Assembly (NCBI RefSeq): GCF_001676875.1
Contig: NZ_JYKA01000010.1
Span: forward strand, 1 to 64,000
From: Chromobacterium subtsugae
GTDB taxonomy: Bacteria; Pseudomonadota; Gammaproteobacteria; Burkholderiales; Chromobacteriaceae
Length of the DNA stretch: 64,000 bases
Reading direction: 5' to 3'
Positions within the stretch are counted from its first letter, which is position 1, and each line of letters begins with the position of its first letter. The notes below the pieces were generated by a model. It was not told the DNA's origin, did no database searches, and worked only from the letters and a program-made list of their open reading frames with translations. Shown piece after piece: positions 1 to 7,450 of this stretch. The translations under genes and the position numbers were made by a program.

Positions 1-171
1 TTCTGCGTAGACAGGCGCGTCCAGGTGGCCGGCCGGGGCCACCCAGCCTTCGCTGAACCAATCCAGGCCCATGCAGGGCTGGAACGGGCGCCGCTCCAGC
101 GCCGCAGAGAGGGTGGACTGGTCAACGGTGTCGGCCAGACGGTAGAACGACAGCTGTTTGAACCAGGCCAT
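1..171 (-). CDS. rdgC: RdgC recombination-associated protein, N-terminal 57 codons (cut by window start)
   Basis: Reading leftward from an ATG at 171, the frame stays open to the window edge. The protein begins MAWFKQLSFYRL and contains PFQPC and GWVAPAGH, the N-terminal signature of RdgC (W-F-K-N-L-x-x-Y-R-L, F-x-P-C, GWV-P). RdgC is a ring-shaped DNA-binding protein that modulates RecA and is found both in chromosomes and in phage recombination operons. Here it starts 4 bp after the recT stop, so it is the distal gene of the phage recombination operon. The remaining roughly 240 residues lie outside the window. Confidence 0.85.
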   Translation of the reverse strand, partial: MAWFKQLSFYRLADTVDQSTLSAALERRPFQPCMGLDWFSEGWVAPAGHLDAPVYAE

Positions 172-174
172 GGC

Positions 175-1299
175 TTACTCCCCCACCAGCGCGCCGCGGC
201 GCGCCTGGTACATCTGGCTCAGCTCTTCGAAATCCGCGCCGTCAGCGATGCTGCTGAATTCGTCGGCCAGAAGGTCCAGCGTGTCCACGTCCTTGCAGTT
301 GGCGATGCGGGTCTTGAAGCCGGTGAGGTCGAATCCTGAAGCCTGGCCTGCAGGCACCTGCGCCGCCGCTTGCGCGCGGAGTTCTTCAACGCGCAACTGG
401 TAGTGCTCCGCGGCGACTGCGTATTCCTGCTCGCCCAGCTTGCTCGCCAGCTCCTTCGCTGCCTGCATCTGAGCCTTGCCGCCAGCTGTGCTGATAGCCC
501 GCAGAACATCGTCCAGGCTCGGCCCCGGCAGCGCGGTCGGCACCGGCTTCGCGCCGAGCTTCTGCTTGAGCTGGCTGGCGCGGGAGGAAGACGCCGCAGC
601 AGCCGGCGCGCTGTTGGCACGCGGCGTAATGTCGCGCTCCTCTGGCGCAACGACTTCCAGCTCATCAGGCGTGTAGACGCCCAGCAGCACGTCCGAGGCA
701 TAGAGCCTCGACCAGCGCTTCTGCGACAGATAGGCCAGCTGCTGCTTCGGATCATCGGCCCACAGGGTGGAATTGCGAGTTCGAGCCTGCGCGAGCAGCA
801 GCTCCAGAACCCGCGGTTCAGTTTCACCCTTCAACGTTGCCCAAACTCGTACACCCAGGCCTTCCTCGTCCGCGAGCTTCCAACCAGGCACGCGATACTC
901 ACCCTTGTCCCCCTTGCGGATATCGAACTTGCCGATCACCTTGGTCCAATCGCCGAACCACTCAAAGTGGAATCGCCCCGTAGTCACGCCGCTGGTATTG
1001 ATCACGGCGGCCACCAGTTGGGCCTCGTAGCCCAGCGTGCCATTGACGAGGTGGGTCTTCTGCGCCACGGCGAACGGGTTCATCCGCCACTGCATGGACT
1101 GCATCACGACTGCCAAGCAGTCCCCGGAGTTGTTCCGGAGATGCTGAGGAATCGTTGCCTTGCCACTGGCCATAATCTCCGCCAGGCGCATCATGCGGTC
1201 GATGCTGCCGTCGTCCAGCACCAGCGCGGTGGTCGACGTCTGGTGGCCATGGTAGGCCGGCACGTCGGTAATGCTTTCGTGTTCGATAATGGCGCTCAT
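175..1299 (-). CDS. recT: RecT-family single-strand annealing protein
   Basis: 374 aa. It anneals complementary single strands during phage recombination, working on 3' tails made by the adjacent exonuclease. The first 250 residues match the RecT core: early MRLAEIMASGKATIPQHL, QWRMNPFAVAQKTH, GTLGYEAQLVAAVI and, near residue 200, QLAYLSQKRWSRLYA. The C-terminal third is Ala- and Lys-rich and variable, as is usual in the family. The start codon overlaps the exonuclease stop by 4 bp, so the pair is translationally coupled, like RecE/RecT. Confidence 0.9.
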   Translation of the reverse strand: MSAIIEHESITDVPAYHGHQTSTTALVLDDGSIDRMMRLAEIMASGKATIPQHLRNNSGDCLAVVMQSMQWRMNPFAVAQKTHLVNGTLGYEAQLVAAVINTSGVTTGRFHFEWFGDWTKVIGKFDIRKGDKGEYRVPGWKLADEEGLGVRVWATLKGETEPRVLELLLAQARTRNSTLWADDPKQQLAYLSQKRWSRLYASDVLLGVYTPDELEVVAPEERDITPRANSAPAAAASSSRASQLKQKLGAKPVPTALPGPSLDDVLRAISTAGGKAQMQAAKELASKLGEQEYAVAAEHYQLRVEELRAQAAAQVPAGQASGFDLTGFKTRIANCKDVDTLDLLADEFSSIADGADFEELSQMYQARRGALVGE

Positions 1300-2234
1300 G
1301 CGGCCTCCTTGGCTTTCTTGAATCGGAAATCGATATAGGTAACGGGGTCAACGGTGTACGCACCGCGGGTGATCGCCTTGCGGGTGAACTGCGAACCGTC
1401 CGGCAGCTTGCCGATAGCGGCATTGCCCATCAGGTGCAGCAGGTGGTTCTTGGCGCCGGTGGCGATGCTGTCGTACAGCTTGACCTGCTCTTTCGCCTCG
1501 GCCAGCACCTGCTGCCAGTGCAGCGCGCTATCCGGCAGCACGATCTCGCTGCCGTCGGTGCCGGGGTAGAGCTTGGCCAGCAGGTCCGGTGTGGTGTCGT
1601 GGTCGTAGTCCATCTCCGGCGCACTGCCGCTCTGCACGCGCTCCCAAAACTCGCCCTCCTGCTCGATCATTGCGGTGATCAGCTCGTCGTCGCGCTTGAT
1701 CGGGTAGATGCGGAACTCAGGCCCGGACAGCAGGACGGCCAGGTCGATCTGCTCGGCGTCGGTGACTGCCAGGTAGTGCTGGCACTGCGCCATATAGGTC
1801 ATCGGCACTTCGTCGGAGCCGTCCGGCCCCCATGCCGATTTGTCGATGAACCGGCCCAGCGCGGTTTTGCACTCCAGCAGGTGGCGGGTGCGGATCTCGC
1901 CGCGGTGCTGCGGGCGCTTGTCGCCCTCCCAGACCAGGCGGTCCAGATTACCCAGCATGAACGGGTGCTTGGGGTGGCGCAGCGTGGTGGTGCAGCGCTC
2001 GACGCGGCGGCCGGTGCGCCGGCTGTACTCCTGCGCGACGATGTCTTCCAGCACGTTGCCGAAGTGGACGGCTTCCTTCTCGCTGATGTCGTCCGGCTCG
2101 ATCTCGCCGCGCTTCTCCAGATAGAGCTGCAGCGGGGTCTTATACGGGTTCACGTTCAGCACGGTGCCGGCGTCGCTGCCGCCGATGCCGGTATTGCGCA
2201 GCGCGAGCCATTCCTCGCGGGATGTGGCGGTCAT
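1296..2234 (-). CDS. YqaJ-type viral exonuclease (lambda Exo/RecE role)
   Basis: 312 aa. A PD-(D/E)XK nuclease of the YqaJ family that degrades 5' ends of double-stranded DNA to give substrates for RecT. Visible family motifs are EWLALRNTGIGGSDAGTVL at the N-terminus, HFGNVLEDIVAQEY (the catalytic-helix Glu), GNLDRLV (Asp) and LLECKTA (the E-x-K pair). A GGAG ribosome site lies just upstream of the ATG at 2234. The gene overlaps recT by 4 bp. Confidence 0.9.
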   Translation of the reverse strand: MTATSREEWLALRNTGIGGSDAGTVLNVNPYKTPLQLYLEKRGEIEPDDISEKEAVHFGNVLEDIVAQEYSRRTGRRVERCTTTLRHPKHPFMLGNLDRLVWEGDKRPQHRGEIRTRHLLECKTALGRFIDKSAWGPDGSDEVPMTYMAQCQHYLAVTDAEQIDLAVLLSGPEFRIYPIKRDDELITAMIEQEGEFWERVQSGSAPEMDYDHDTTPDLLAKLYPGTDGSEIVLPDSALHWQQVLAEAKEQVKLYDSIATGAKNHLLHLMGNAAIGKLPDGSQFTRKAITRGAYTVDPVTYIDFRFKKAKEAA

Positions 2235-2261
2235 GGTGGTTGCTCCATGAAAAAAGGCCGC

Positions 2262-2459
2262 TCAGGCGGCCTTGTCGTTTATCGGGTCTTCCCCTGCCAG
2301 CTCGCGCGCCATTCGGCGCTGCCAGGCGTCATCACGCCGTCGTTTCTGTTCAGGGGTCAGCTGTTGCTGCGTGCGCGGCAGCGAGCCGAACAGCTCGATC
2401 TCGTTGGAGAGCCGGCGCTGCGCGTAGAGGATGCTGGACAGGGTTGTGGTGGCGCTCAT
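2262..2459 (-). CDS. Small hypothetical phage protein
   Basis: 65 aa, charged, with no recognised domain (MSATTTLSSILYAQRRL...). It belongs to the leftward recombination operon: its ATG overlaps the stop of the upstream 90-aa gene by 4 bp and it ends 27 bp before the exonuclease. Support comes from coupling and position, not homology. Confidence 0.6.
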   Translation of the reverse strand: MSATTTLSSILYAQRRLSNEIELFGSLPRTQQQLTPEQKRRRDDAWQRRMARELAGEDPINDKAA

Positions 2460-2728
2460 GCTGCCGGCCCTTTCACAGCGGCGATGGCGGCCTTGGCATT
2501 GGCGAACCAGTCGTCCAGATCGTCCGCCACGGCCTCGGCCACTGCGCGCTCCAGTGCCGCCAGCAGCTGGTCGCGCTGTTCTGCGGTATTGCGGGCGTGG
2601 ATGATGCTTTGCTCCAGCCTGGACACTGCCTGCTCCGTCTTATGACGAACTTGCCGAGGCAGGCTGCCATAACGAATGCAATCTTGAAGCGCTTCCACCG
2701 CTTGCTCTCTTGCTCCCTTGTGCGCCAT
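2456..2728 (-). CDS. Small hypothetical phage protein, helical
   Basis: 90 aa (MAHKGAREQAVEALQDCIRY...), predicted mostly helical, with an Ala-rich acidic C-terminus. I chose the ATG at 2728 rather than a GTG one codon earlier. The ATG overlaps the upstream stop as TGATG and therefore couples translation. Function unknown; part of the recombination operon. Confidence 0.6.
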   Translation of the reverse strand: MAHKGAREQAVEALQDCIRYGSLPRQVRHKTEQAVSRLEQSIIHARNTAEQRDQLLAALERAVAEAVADDLDDWFANAKAAIAAVKGPAA

Positions 2729-3108
2729 CACGCCGCCTCCCTCTCATCCTCTTCCGGGTCGTCGCTCTCAACCCGCCGATCCAGCGTTGCCGCCGCCGAC
2801 GCATCCACAAACGCCCGCGCCGCGCGCGCCAACTGGTCGTAGTGCGGGCCCAGGTCCGTCCTGTCAAACACCCGGCGCAGCAGCTGCTGGCCCAGGTACA
2901 GATGCAGCTCGCCCATCAGCTCCGCCGGCGCGCCGCTCAGCAGCATGTCCATGAACGACTCGCCCATGCCGCGGCTGCATTCGATGTCGGAGAGCATCAG
3001 ATCGGCCTCATGCTCGACGGCCAGCACCAGCCGCTCATCTCGGTCAGCGCTGGAGAGGTGGCGGCACAGGTCATTCAGCACCGCGCAGGAAAGGTTTTGC
3101 AGGCTCAT
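2728..3108 (-). CDS. Hypothetical phage protein of the recombination operon
   Basis: 126 aa (MSLQNLSCAVLNDLCRHLSS...). Acidic C-terminus (DDPEEDEREAA); no domain recognised. It is coupled at both ends, to the 32-aa membrane peptide upstream (4-bp overlap) and to the 90-aa gene downstream (1-bp overlap). Codon use resembles its neighbours, so it is very likely translated. Confidence 0.65.
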   Translation of the reverse strand: MSLQNLSCAVLNDLCRHLSSADRDERLVLAVEHEADLMLSDIECSRGMGESFMDMLLSGAPAELMGELHLYLGQQLLRRVFDRTDLGPHYDQLARAARAFVDASAAATLDRRVESDDPEEDEREAA

Positions 3109-3203
3109 TTCAGTTGCTCCGCAATTTGCGCCAGCGTCAGCGCAGAAAAGAAAAGGGCGACCATCAGCAGGCCGCCCAGCGTGTTCTTGATGAAGGCTTT
3201 CAC
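3105..3203 (-). CDS. 32-aa membrane peptide
   Basis: A GTG-started frame encodes a peptide with one hydrophobic stretch (LGGLLMVALFFSALTLAQIA), predicted to span the inner membrane. The start overlaps the upstream stop as GTGA and the stop overlaps the next start as ATGA. This tight tiling is the main evidence that so short an ORF is real. Role unknown. Confidence 0.45.
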   Translation of the reverse strand: MKAFIKNTLGGLLMVALFFSALTLAQIAEQLK

Positions 3204-3451
3204 TTCCGCGCCCTCCCCCATCCCGACATGACGTAGCCGGGCATCAGGCCGTCAACACGGTCCAGCGCCTCGCCCATGCTGCGGGCCAGAACGATCAGGC
3301 CGGCGCGCCGCCGGGTGCGCGGTTGCTGGTAATCGACGCGATAACCCGACAGCCGGCGTGTCGCGTAGCTGGCGGAGTTGGCCGCCTGCAGCTGGCAGGT
3401 GTGGACGGTAATCTGTGCGGCGGCCGGCGCCGCGCTAGCGTGGGCGATCAT
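3200..3451 (-). CDS. Small hypothetical phage protein, first gene of the leftward recombination operon
   Basis: 83 aa (MIAHASAAPAAAQITVHTC...). The frame is open further upstream, but the ATG at 3451 has a strong GGAGGT ribosome site six bases before it and follows a terminator-like hairpin, so the longer version was rejected. Basic, with a Tyr/Arg-rich middle (GYRVDYQQPRTRRRAG). No family recognised. Confidence 0.6.
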   Translation of the reverse strand: MIAHASAAPAAAQITVHTCQLQAANSASYATRRLSGYRVDYQQPRTRRRAGLIVLARSMGEALDRVDGLMPGYVMSGWGRARK

Positions 3452-3471
3452 GTTGACCTCCGGGATTGGGC

Positions 3472-3501
3472 AAAAAGAAGCCCGGCGCGGGGGGGCCGGG
3501 C
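3472..3501 (-). terminator. Intrinsic terminator inside the leftward leader
   Basis: On the minus strand GCCCGGC pairs with GCCGGGC around a C-rich loop and is followed by TTCTTTTT. It lies about 690 bp downstream of the candidate pL and about 20 bp before the ribosome site of the first recombination-operon gene. It should therefore stop transcription before that gene unless antiterminated. Confidence 0.65.
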
Positions 3502-4188
3502 AAACGGGGTAGTACGAGGAGAAGGATGCGGGTGCATCCCTGAGCACCCTGCGGGCAAGATGCTCAGGGATGGGCCGCACACGGCGGCCCGGTGTATCAG
3601 CGATTCGGTGCAGGCCCGCCGCGTGCCTGTTTGCTGCTCACACTGAAGCGGGCCGGGCTTGATACCGGCTGCACCCATTCGACAGTCGCGCGTGATCGGT
3701 GCGGGTCCGCGGCTACCTACCCTGCGTGTCCTTCCACGCCGCCGCTTCAATGTGCCGCCTCGTGAGAAGCGGCTTGCCGGTTACGTGTCCGGCGTCGCTT
3801 GGCATGCGACCGCCTCGTTGCCCTTCGCCGCCCGTGCCATTGGGCCGAATTCAATAGGGTGCGGTAGCTGGCATCAAACTGCGCCTTTCCGTGGGCTACG
3901 GCTCACCTCCACCCGTTCGCTTCCTTTGCTCGGTCGCCTGGCCGTGGTCGCCAGCCCATCTACACCACCCGACTCCACTCCCTTCATCTGCATCTTGCGG
4001 CCTTGCCGCTTCCCGCTCGCCCTGCAGGTTTCTATCCCCGCCTGACGCCGCTGGTTGCATCCGATCATGTGCCGGCGCTATCCGCCCTCTTCGCCACTGG
4101 TTGCTGCCAGGTGGTCACGGTGGGCGGTGTGCCGTCTGCTACTGCGGTTTGTTCAAGATCGTTCCGGCGTGCCGGTGGTGTGAGCGAA
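3502..4188 (-). other. Long leader between pL and the first recombination gene
   Basis: About 690 bp with no convincing gene on either strand. It contains a 10-bp perfect inverted repeat (3537-3546 with 3561-3570, TCCCTGAGCA) with no T-run, and the terminator at 3472-3501 at its far end. In lambda this interval would hold the antiterminator N and its RNA site. One Arg-rich frame (3874-4068) is listed separately as a weak candidate. Confidence 0.4.
3874..4068 (-). CDS. Weak candidate: Arg/Lys-rich 64-aa peptide in the pL leader
   Basis: The first ATG-started frame of useful size after the pL promoter. The N-terminal half is strongly basic (RRQAGIETCRASGKRQGRK), as in lambda N-type antiterminators. 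There is no clear ribosome site, and Arg-rich chance frames are common in GC-rich DNA. Listed only because of position and the downstream terminator. Confidence 0.2.
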   Translation of the reverse strand: MIGCNQRRQAGIETCRASGKRQGRKMQMKGVESGGVDGLATTARRPSKGSERVEVSRSPRKGAV

Positions 4189-4217
4189 ATGTAAACCATG
4201 GTTTCCATTAACGTCAA
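4189..4217 (-). promoter_or_regulatory. Leftward promoter pL
   Basis: On the minus strand, -35 TTGACG (4217-4212) and -10 TTACAT (4194-4189) are separated by 17 bp. Two repressor operators overlap the promoter: one lies in the spacer next to the -10 and one overlaps the -35. It would drive the recombination operon. Confidence 0.7.
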
Positions 4218-4248
4218 CCATGGTTTCAATATTTGACTAACTTTGGTT
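4193..4248. promoter_or_regulatory. Operator cluster OL: three repressor sites
   Basis: AAACCATGGTTT at 4193-4204 (perfect palindrome), AACCATGGTT at 4216-4225, and AACTTTGGTT at 4239-4248 (degenerate). Their centres are 22 to 23 bp apart, about two helical turns, which suits cooperative repressor binding. The same core occurs beside the repressor gene at 8209-8267. Confidence 0.75.
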
Positions 4249-4301
4249 TGCATTTATGCAACACCTCCAGTGCTGTAAAATGACAACGTCAAAACTTGGC
4301 G

Positions 4302-4724
4302 ATGATAAAAATGAACAAAAGCTTGGTGATAGCCATCCTTGCCCTGTCAGCTACACCTGCCATGGCTCTTGATGTCCAGTACGACAAAATGGTGGGACTT
4401 GCGGGAACGCTGGTGGAAAGGAAGGGGGTTGACTGCTGCACAAACGGTAAAGAAAAAACCGTGACGTTCCCTGCACTACAACTCGATCAGCCGATCAACG
4501 CATCGTCAGCAAATGCACAGAATCCAGACCCTGATGAAGTTCCGGAGCAAGGAGTTCGGGTGATGCAGCTGGTTCTGAAGGACAAGGCTCAGTGGAGTGC
4601 ATTCAAGCAGTTGAAAGGCAAGAGGGTTCGAGTGGAGTGCACCCTATTCCATGCTGCAACTGGCCACCATCTCACCCCGGTGCTGTGTGATGTTATCGGC
4701 ATTGGCGCACCAGATAGTCTGTAG
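4302..4724 (+). CDS. Secreted DUF4431-like protein
   Basis: 140 aa from this ATG; an ATG at 4311 is equally possible and neither has a strong ribosome site. An N-terminal signal peptide (SLVIAILALSATPAMA) is followed by a periplasmic domain with VMQLVLKDK and, near the end, VRVECTLFHAATGHHLTP. The TGHH-TPV ending resembles DUF4431 proteins, whose function is unknown. It lies just right of OL, so it may be a lysogenic-conversion gene expressed from the prophage. Confidence 0.65.
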   Translation: MIKMNKSLVIAILALSATPAMALDVQYDKMVGLAGTLVERKGVDCCTNGKEKTVTFPALQLDQPINASSANAQNPDPDEVPEQGVRVMQLVLKDKAQWSAFKQLKGKRVRVECTLFHAATGHHLTPVLCDVIGIGAPDSL

Positions 4725-4735
4725 GAGCGGCGGGA

Positions 4736-5191
4736 ATGAGGACAACAATGGTGATCGTGGCGGCCGCGCTGGCGCTGGCCGGCTGCGCTGAGAAACCGAA
4801 GATTGAGGAGTGCTGGTCTGAAGAAGCAAAGACCGTCCTCAAAAAATTGGTTGCAGATGGAGTAATCAAGCAAATTAAAAGCGAAGATCAGACCGGAAGG
4901 CTTGATGAGCAACAGCTCCGCAAAGCTTTGAAAATTGAGTTGGGAGCATTCATGGCCGCCGATCGAAACTCTATCGGGGTGCTTCAATGCGGGGCGGATG
5001 CAACCTCAACGCTCACCCGGGATGATGGATTGGTGCTAAAAGGTGGTCCTTTCCCCTTTACATTCGGGATATATCCTGCCGAAGAGAAGGGGCCGCTCTA
5101 TGTAATCCCCAATGGCCTAGCGTTTAACAGCTTGATTCGGGACATGCAGCAGTCCGCCAGCCGTGGCGGGGAGGCTTCTGGCGCGAAGTAA
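4736..5191 (+). CDS. Putative lipoprotein
   Basis: 151 aa. The N-terminus MVIVAAALALAGCAEK carries a signal peptide with lipobox LAGC, so the mature protein should be lipid-anchored. The rest is soluble and unrecognised. It follows the DUF4431-like gene by 11 bp, so the two are probably one operon of envelope proteins carried by the prophage. Confidence 0.65.
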   Translation: MRTTMVIVAAALALAGCAEKPKIEECWSEEAKTVLKKLVADGVIKQIKSEDQTGRLDEQQLRKALKIELGAFMAADRNSIGVLQCGADATSTLTRDDGLVLKGGPFPFTFGIYPAEEKGPLYVIPNGLAFNSLIRDMQQSASRGGEASGAK

Positions 5192-5273
5192 GAAGGCAGG
5201 AGTCCTACTGACCAGTACCCACTGCAAGCATGGAGGGAGATTGCCGGTGCTATGCCGAGGTAGTGATCCCCAG

Positions 5274-5399
5274 GTGACCGCCGCCAACAATCCGCTCTAC
5301 TACGCCGGCGACGCCGCGGCGCTGGACCCGGCCGGCTGCCGGCTGGTGACGATGCTGCTGGTGCTGGGCGAGTGGGCGTTCTGGTGGGTGGGGAGCTGA
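5274..5399 (+). CDS. Doubtful 41-aa ORF
   Basis: GTG start with no good ribosome site (VTAANNPLYYAGDAAALD...). The C-terminus is hydrophobic. Codon use is phage-like, and a 15-codon frame starting at the ATG at 5230 overlaps its start as GTGA. It could be a remnant or the second half of a frameshifted small gene. Confidence 0.25.
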   Translation: MTAANNPLYYAGDAAALDPAGCRLVTMLLVLGEWAFWWVGS

Positions 5400-5472
5400 G
5401 CAGCTACTGCAGCACCAAAAGCAGCAGGAAAATGACAAAGTCAATTCAGCAGGCTATGCCAGAAAGGGAGAG

Positions 5473-5715
5473 ATGGTTATTACACCTGAGTGCCGTTACG
5501 GCCATGGACAGCTAGAAGAGATGGAGCGGATCCCCGCGCATCACGCGTGGGGCTATATGGGCGTTTTCCTTACAGAAACTGCAGCGGGCCATCCGCAAGG
5601 TAACCCGGCAATCACAACCTCCGTCTCGGGAGGCGTCTTCACGGTCCGCTTATACCGATGCTCCACGTGCGGCTACATTGAAGCGTTCGATGACGTGGTA
5701 GACCACAATGGCTGA
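5473..5715 (+). CDS. 80-aa protein with a C-x-x-C zinc-ribbon-like end
   Basis: MVITPECRYGHGQLEEMERI... ends with YRCSTCGYIEAFDD, a C-x-x-C knuckle; an early C-x-x-x-H may complete a metal site. A GGGAG ribosome site precedes it. It overlaps the next gene by 8 bp, so the two are coupled. Family not recognised. Confidence 0.6.
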   Translation: MVITPECRYGHGQLEEMERIPAHHAWGYMGVFLTETAAGHPQGNPAITTSVSGGVFTVRLYRCSTCGYIEAFDDVVDHNG

Positions 5716-6034
5716 GAGGAAAATCGTTCCCTTCGACTCGAAAAAAACGCGTCCCCTTGAAGACGGGGGCGGCCCACCCCATAATGGAGACATGGAAGCT
5801 CGCGTATCGAAGTTAGAAGCCATCGCAGAAACCACCCGTGACCGCCTAGCGGGGGTTGAGACGCACTTGACCGTCATTGAAAATACGATGGCCACCAAGG
5901 ACGACTTACACCTGCTGAGGGTCGACCTTCACAAGGAGATCAACGCCCAGACTTGGAAGTTGGTTACCTTCGTCTGCGGCTTCGGATCGGCATTAGTCAC
6001 CGCTGTCTACTTCATTGCCAAGAACGTAAGCTAG
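5708..6034 (+). CDS. Coiled-coil membrane-anchored protein
   Basis: 108 aa. A polar N-terminus, then a heptad-rich helix (MEARVSKLEAIAETTRDRLAGVETHL...), then one C-terminal membrane segment (LVTFVCGFGSALVTAVYFIA). This layout is common in small phage proteins of unknown role; the tail-anchored coiled coil may oligomerise at the membrane. Confidence 0.6.
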   Translation: MAERKIVPFDSKKTRPLEDGGGPPHNGDMEARVSKLEAIAETTRDRLAGVETHLTVIENTMATKDDLHLLRVDLHKEINAQTWKLVTFVCGFGSALVTAVYFIAKNVS

Positions 6035-6155
6035 GCGGCAGCCCAACCAGTTTGGCGGGTTTTCCCTTACTTGACCCCGCCGCCGGCCGGCGGCCACACT
6101 ACTCCCAACGTCAGGCCTGACCCACCACGGTTCGGATAAAAACACCTGGCGCCCC

Positions 6156-6178
6156 AGCCCGCCTAGCGCGGGCTTTTT
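6156..6178 (+). terminator. Intrinsic terminator
   Basis: GCCCGC (6157-6162) pairs with GCGGGC (6168-6173), followed by TTTTT. It closes the 5.5 to 6.0 kb operon and separates it from the Xre repressor gene. Confidence 0.7.
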
Positions 6179-6233
6179 CATGGGCGCTACCTGCAAGTTT
6201 ACCGGCACAACCCGAAGCCATACTGGCATCCCG

Positions 6234-6587
6234 ATGGCCGATGATGCTGCAATGAACGGTAGAGGTGCACGAATCCGAGAGGAAAGAATGGCGCGAAAGT
6301 GGTCGCAGACCACCCTGGCGCGCAAGGTCGGCGTCAGCCGCGGAACGATTTCCGACTTGGAAAATGACAACGTACAGGGCACAACGCACATCCTGGACCT
6401 CGCCAAAGCGCTGAACCTGACCCCGCAATACATTGAAGACGGCAAAGGATCGCGCCGCCCGGAGCCTACAGCAAGCGCGCCGTATGTCGCCGCCAGCTCC
6501 CTTGAGGATTTGGCAGAGAAGCTGCTGGACAAAGGGCCTGATGAGGTTTGGCAGCTAATCCAGCTGCTATTAACCACCAAACGCTAA
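6234..6587 (+). CDS. Xre-family repressor (second repressor of the immunity region)
   Basis: 117 aa from this ATG; the ATG at 6252 is also possible. The frame extends further upstream but would run into the terminator. The helix-turn-helix is RGARIREERMARKWSQTTLARKVGVSRGTISDLE in parts: Q (WSQ), LARKVGVS and TISDLEN. The C-terminal tail YVAASSLEDLAEKL..KGPDEVW is a clear paralogue of the tail of the CI-type repressor at 7840-8205. No peptidase domain, so it is not SOS-cleavable. It sits 67 bp before the LuxR-type gene and may regulate it. Confidence 0.75.
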   Translation: MADDAAMNGRGARIREERMARKWSQTTLARKVGVSRGTISDLENDNVQGTTHILDLAKALNLTPQYIEDGKGSRRPEPTASAPYVAASSLEDLAEKLLDKGPDEVWQLIQLLLTTKR

Positions 6588-6654
6588 AAAATCATTAGCG
6601 CAGGATATTGCTGCGCCCTGAAATGGCCTAACCTGAACTATCGGGGAGGCCATA

Positions 6655-7410
6655 ATGACTAAATCCATCAGCAATCTGCCGGAGGTCCTGGAGCTGTTCC
6701 AGACCAAGCCCGGCTCCGCCGTCTACCTGACGGCCGTTATGCGGCGCATGCTGCTCAAGGTTCGCACGCAACAGGATCTGCACGCCGCGCTGGCGATGAT
6801 CAAGGTCATCTCGGACGCGCCCACCATCCTGGTAGCGTTTTGCGCGGACAGCGGCCTGCAGCCGTCCACCACCATGAACCTCGGCTGGAGTGAGGGGTGG
6901 CTCAGCCGGTATGCCGCGCGGGCCTATCACGAGGTCGACCCCATCGCCTCCGCCCTACCCGGCGTGGCGGTGCCCTGGTCGCACCACCTGATCGGCAAGG
7001 TCAGTCCAAACGAGAAATTCCGGGCGTACTTGCGCGATTGCAGCCGATTCGGCATGGACTACGGCATGTCCTACGTCGCCGAATACAACGATTGCCGCAT
7101 CGTCCTGTCGATGATCGGCAAGCACGTGGAGCAGGATCTGGAGCTGCGCCACACCCTCGAGCTGCTATGCCCCGATGTCACCGACGTCGCCTACCGAGTT
7201 TTGGCCGGCCAGCGGGCTACTTCCAAATTGGAAAAAAATCAGCAAATTCTGATAGACCTGATCTGTAACCAAGGGCTTAAAAAAACCGAGGTCGCAGCCG
7301 CCCTAGGCATGACTAATCGTGGGGTCGACTATCACTTAAAACAGCTGATGACCCTTTACGGGGCGCGGACTGTGGAGCAACTCATGTACAGATTTGGTGC
7401 CTGTGAGTAG
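6655..7410 (+). CDS. LuxR-type quorum-sensing receptor and regulator (phage-encoded, no partner synthase seen)
   Basis: 251 aa, the usual LuxR length. The autoinducer-binding domain (about 30-180) keeps all six residues conserved in acyl-homoserine-lactone receptors. These are W and Y in GWLSRY, D and P in HEVDPIA, W in VPWSHH, and the Gly of the DYGMS stretch. The C-terminal helix-turn-helix (about 195-245) reads KKTEVAAALGMTNRGVDYHL. A GGGGAGG ribosome site lies 7 bp before the ATG. No LuxI gene lies nearby, so it should sense host- or neighbour-made signal. It lies between two repressor genes in the phage immunity region and upstream of a 20-bp palindrome and a small gene, suggesting it ties lysis to cell density. 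Confidence 0.9.
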   Translation: MTKSISNLPEVLELFQTKPGSAVYLTAVMRRMLLKVRTQQDLHAALAMIKVISDAPTILVAFCADSGLQPSTTMNLGWSEGWLSRYAARAYHEVDPIASALPGVAVPWSHHLIGKVSPNEKFRAYLRDCSRFGMDYGMSYVAEYNDCRIVLSMIGKHVEQDLELRHTLELLCPDVTDVAYRVLAGQRATSKLEKNQQILIDLICNQGLKKTEVAAALGMTNRGVDYHLKQLMTLYGARTVEQLMYRFGACE

Positions 7411-7430
7411 CATGAATTTTGCTCATTCTA

Positions 7431-7450
7431 TTTCAATCAATTGATTGAAA
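7431..7450. promoter_or_regulatory. 20-bp perfect palindrome, candidate lux-type box
   Basis: TTTCAATCAATTGATTGAAA is its own reverse complement. It lies 20 bp after the LuxR-type gene and its last six bases (TTGAAA) form the -35 of the promoter at 7445-7473. That puts its centre about 40 bp before the expected start, close to the -42.5 position used by LuxR activators. LuxR sites are typically 18- to 20-bp palindromes. Confidence 0.6.

Noticed and set aside
3659-4045. 128-codon plus-strand frame in the pL leader
   Set aside because: Arg/Pro/Ser-rich without ribosome site or family resemblance; opposite to the leader transcript.
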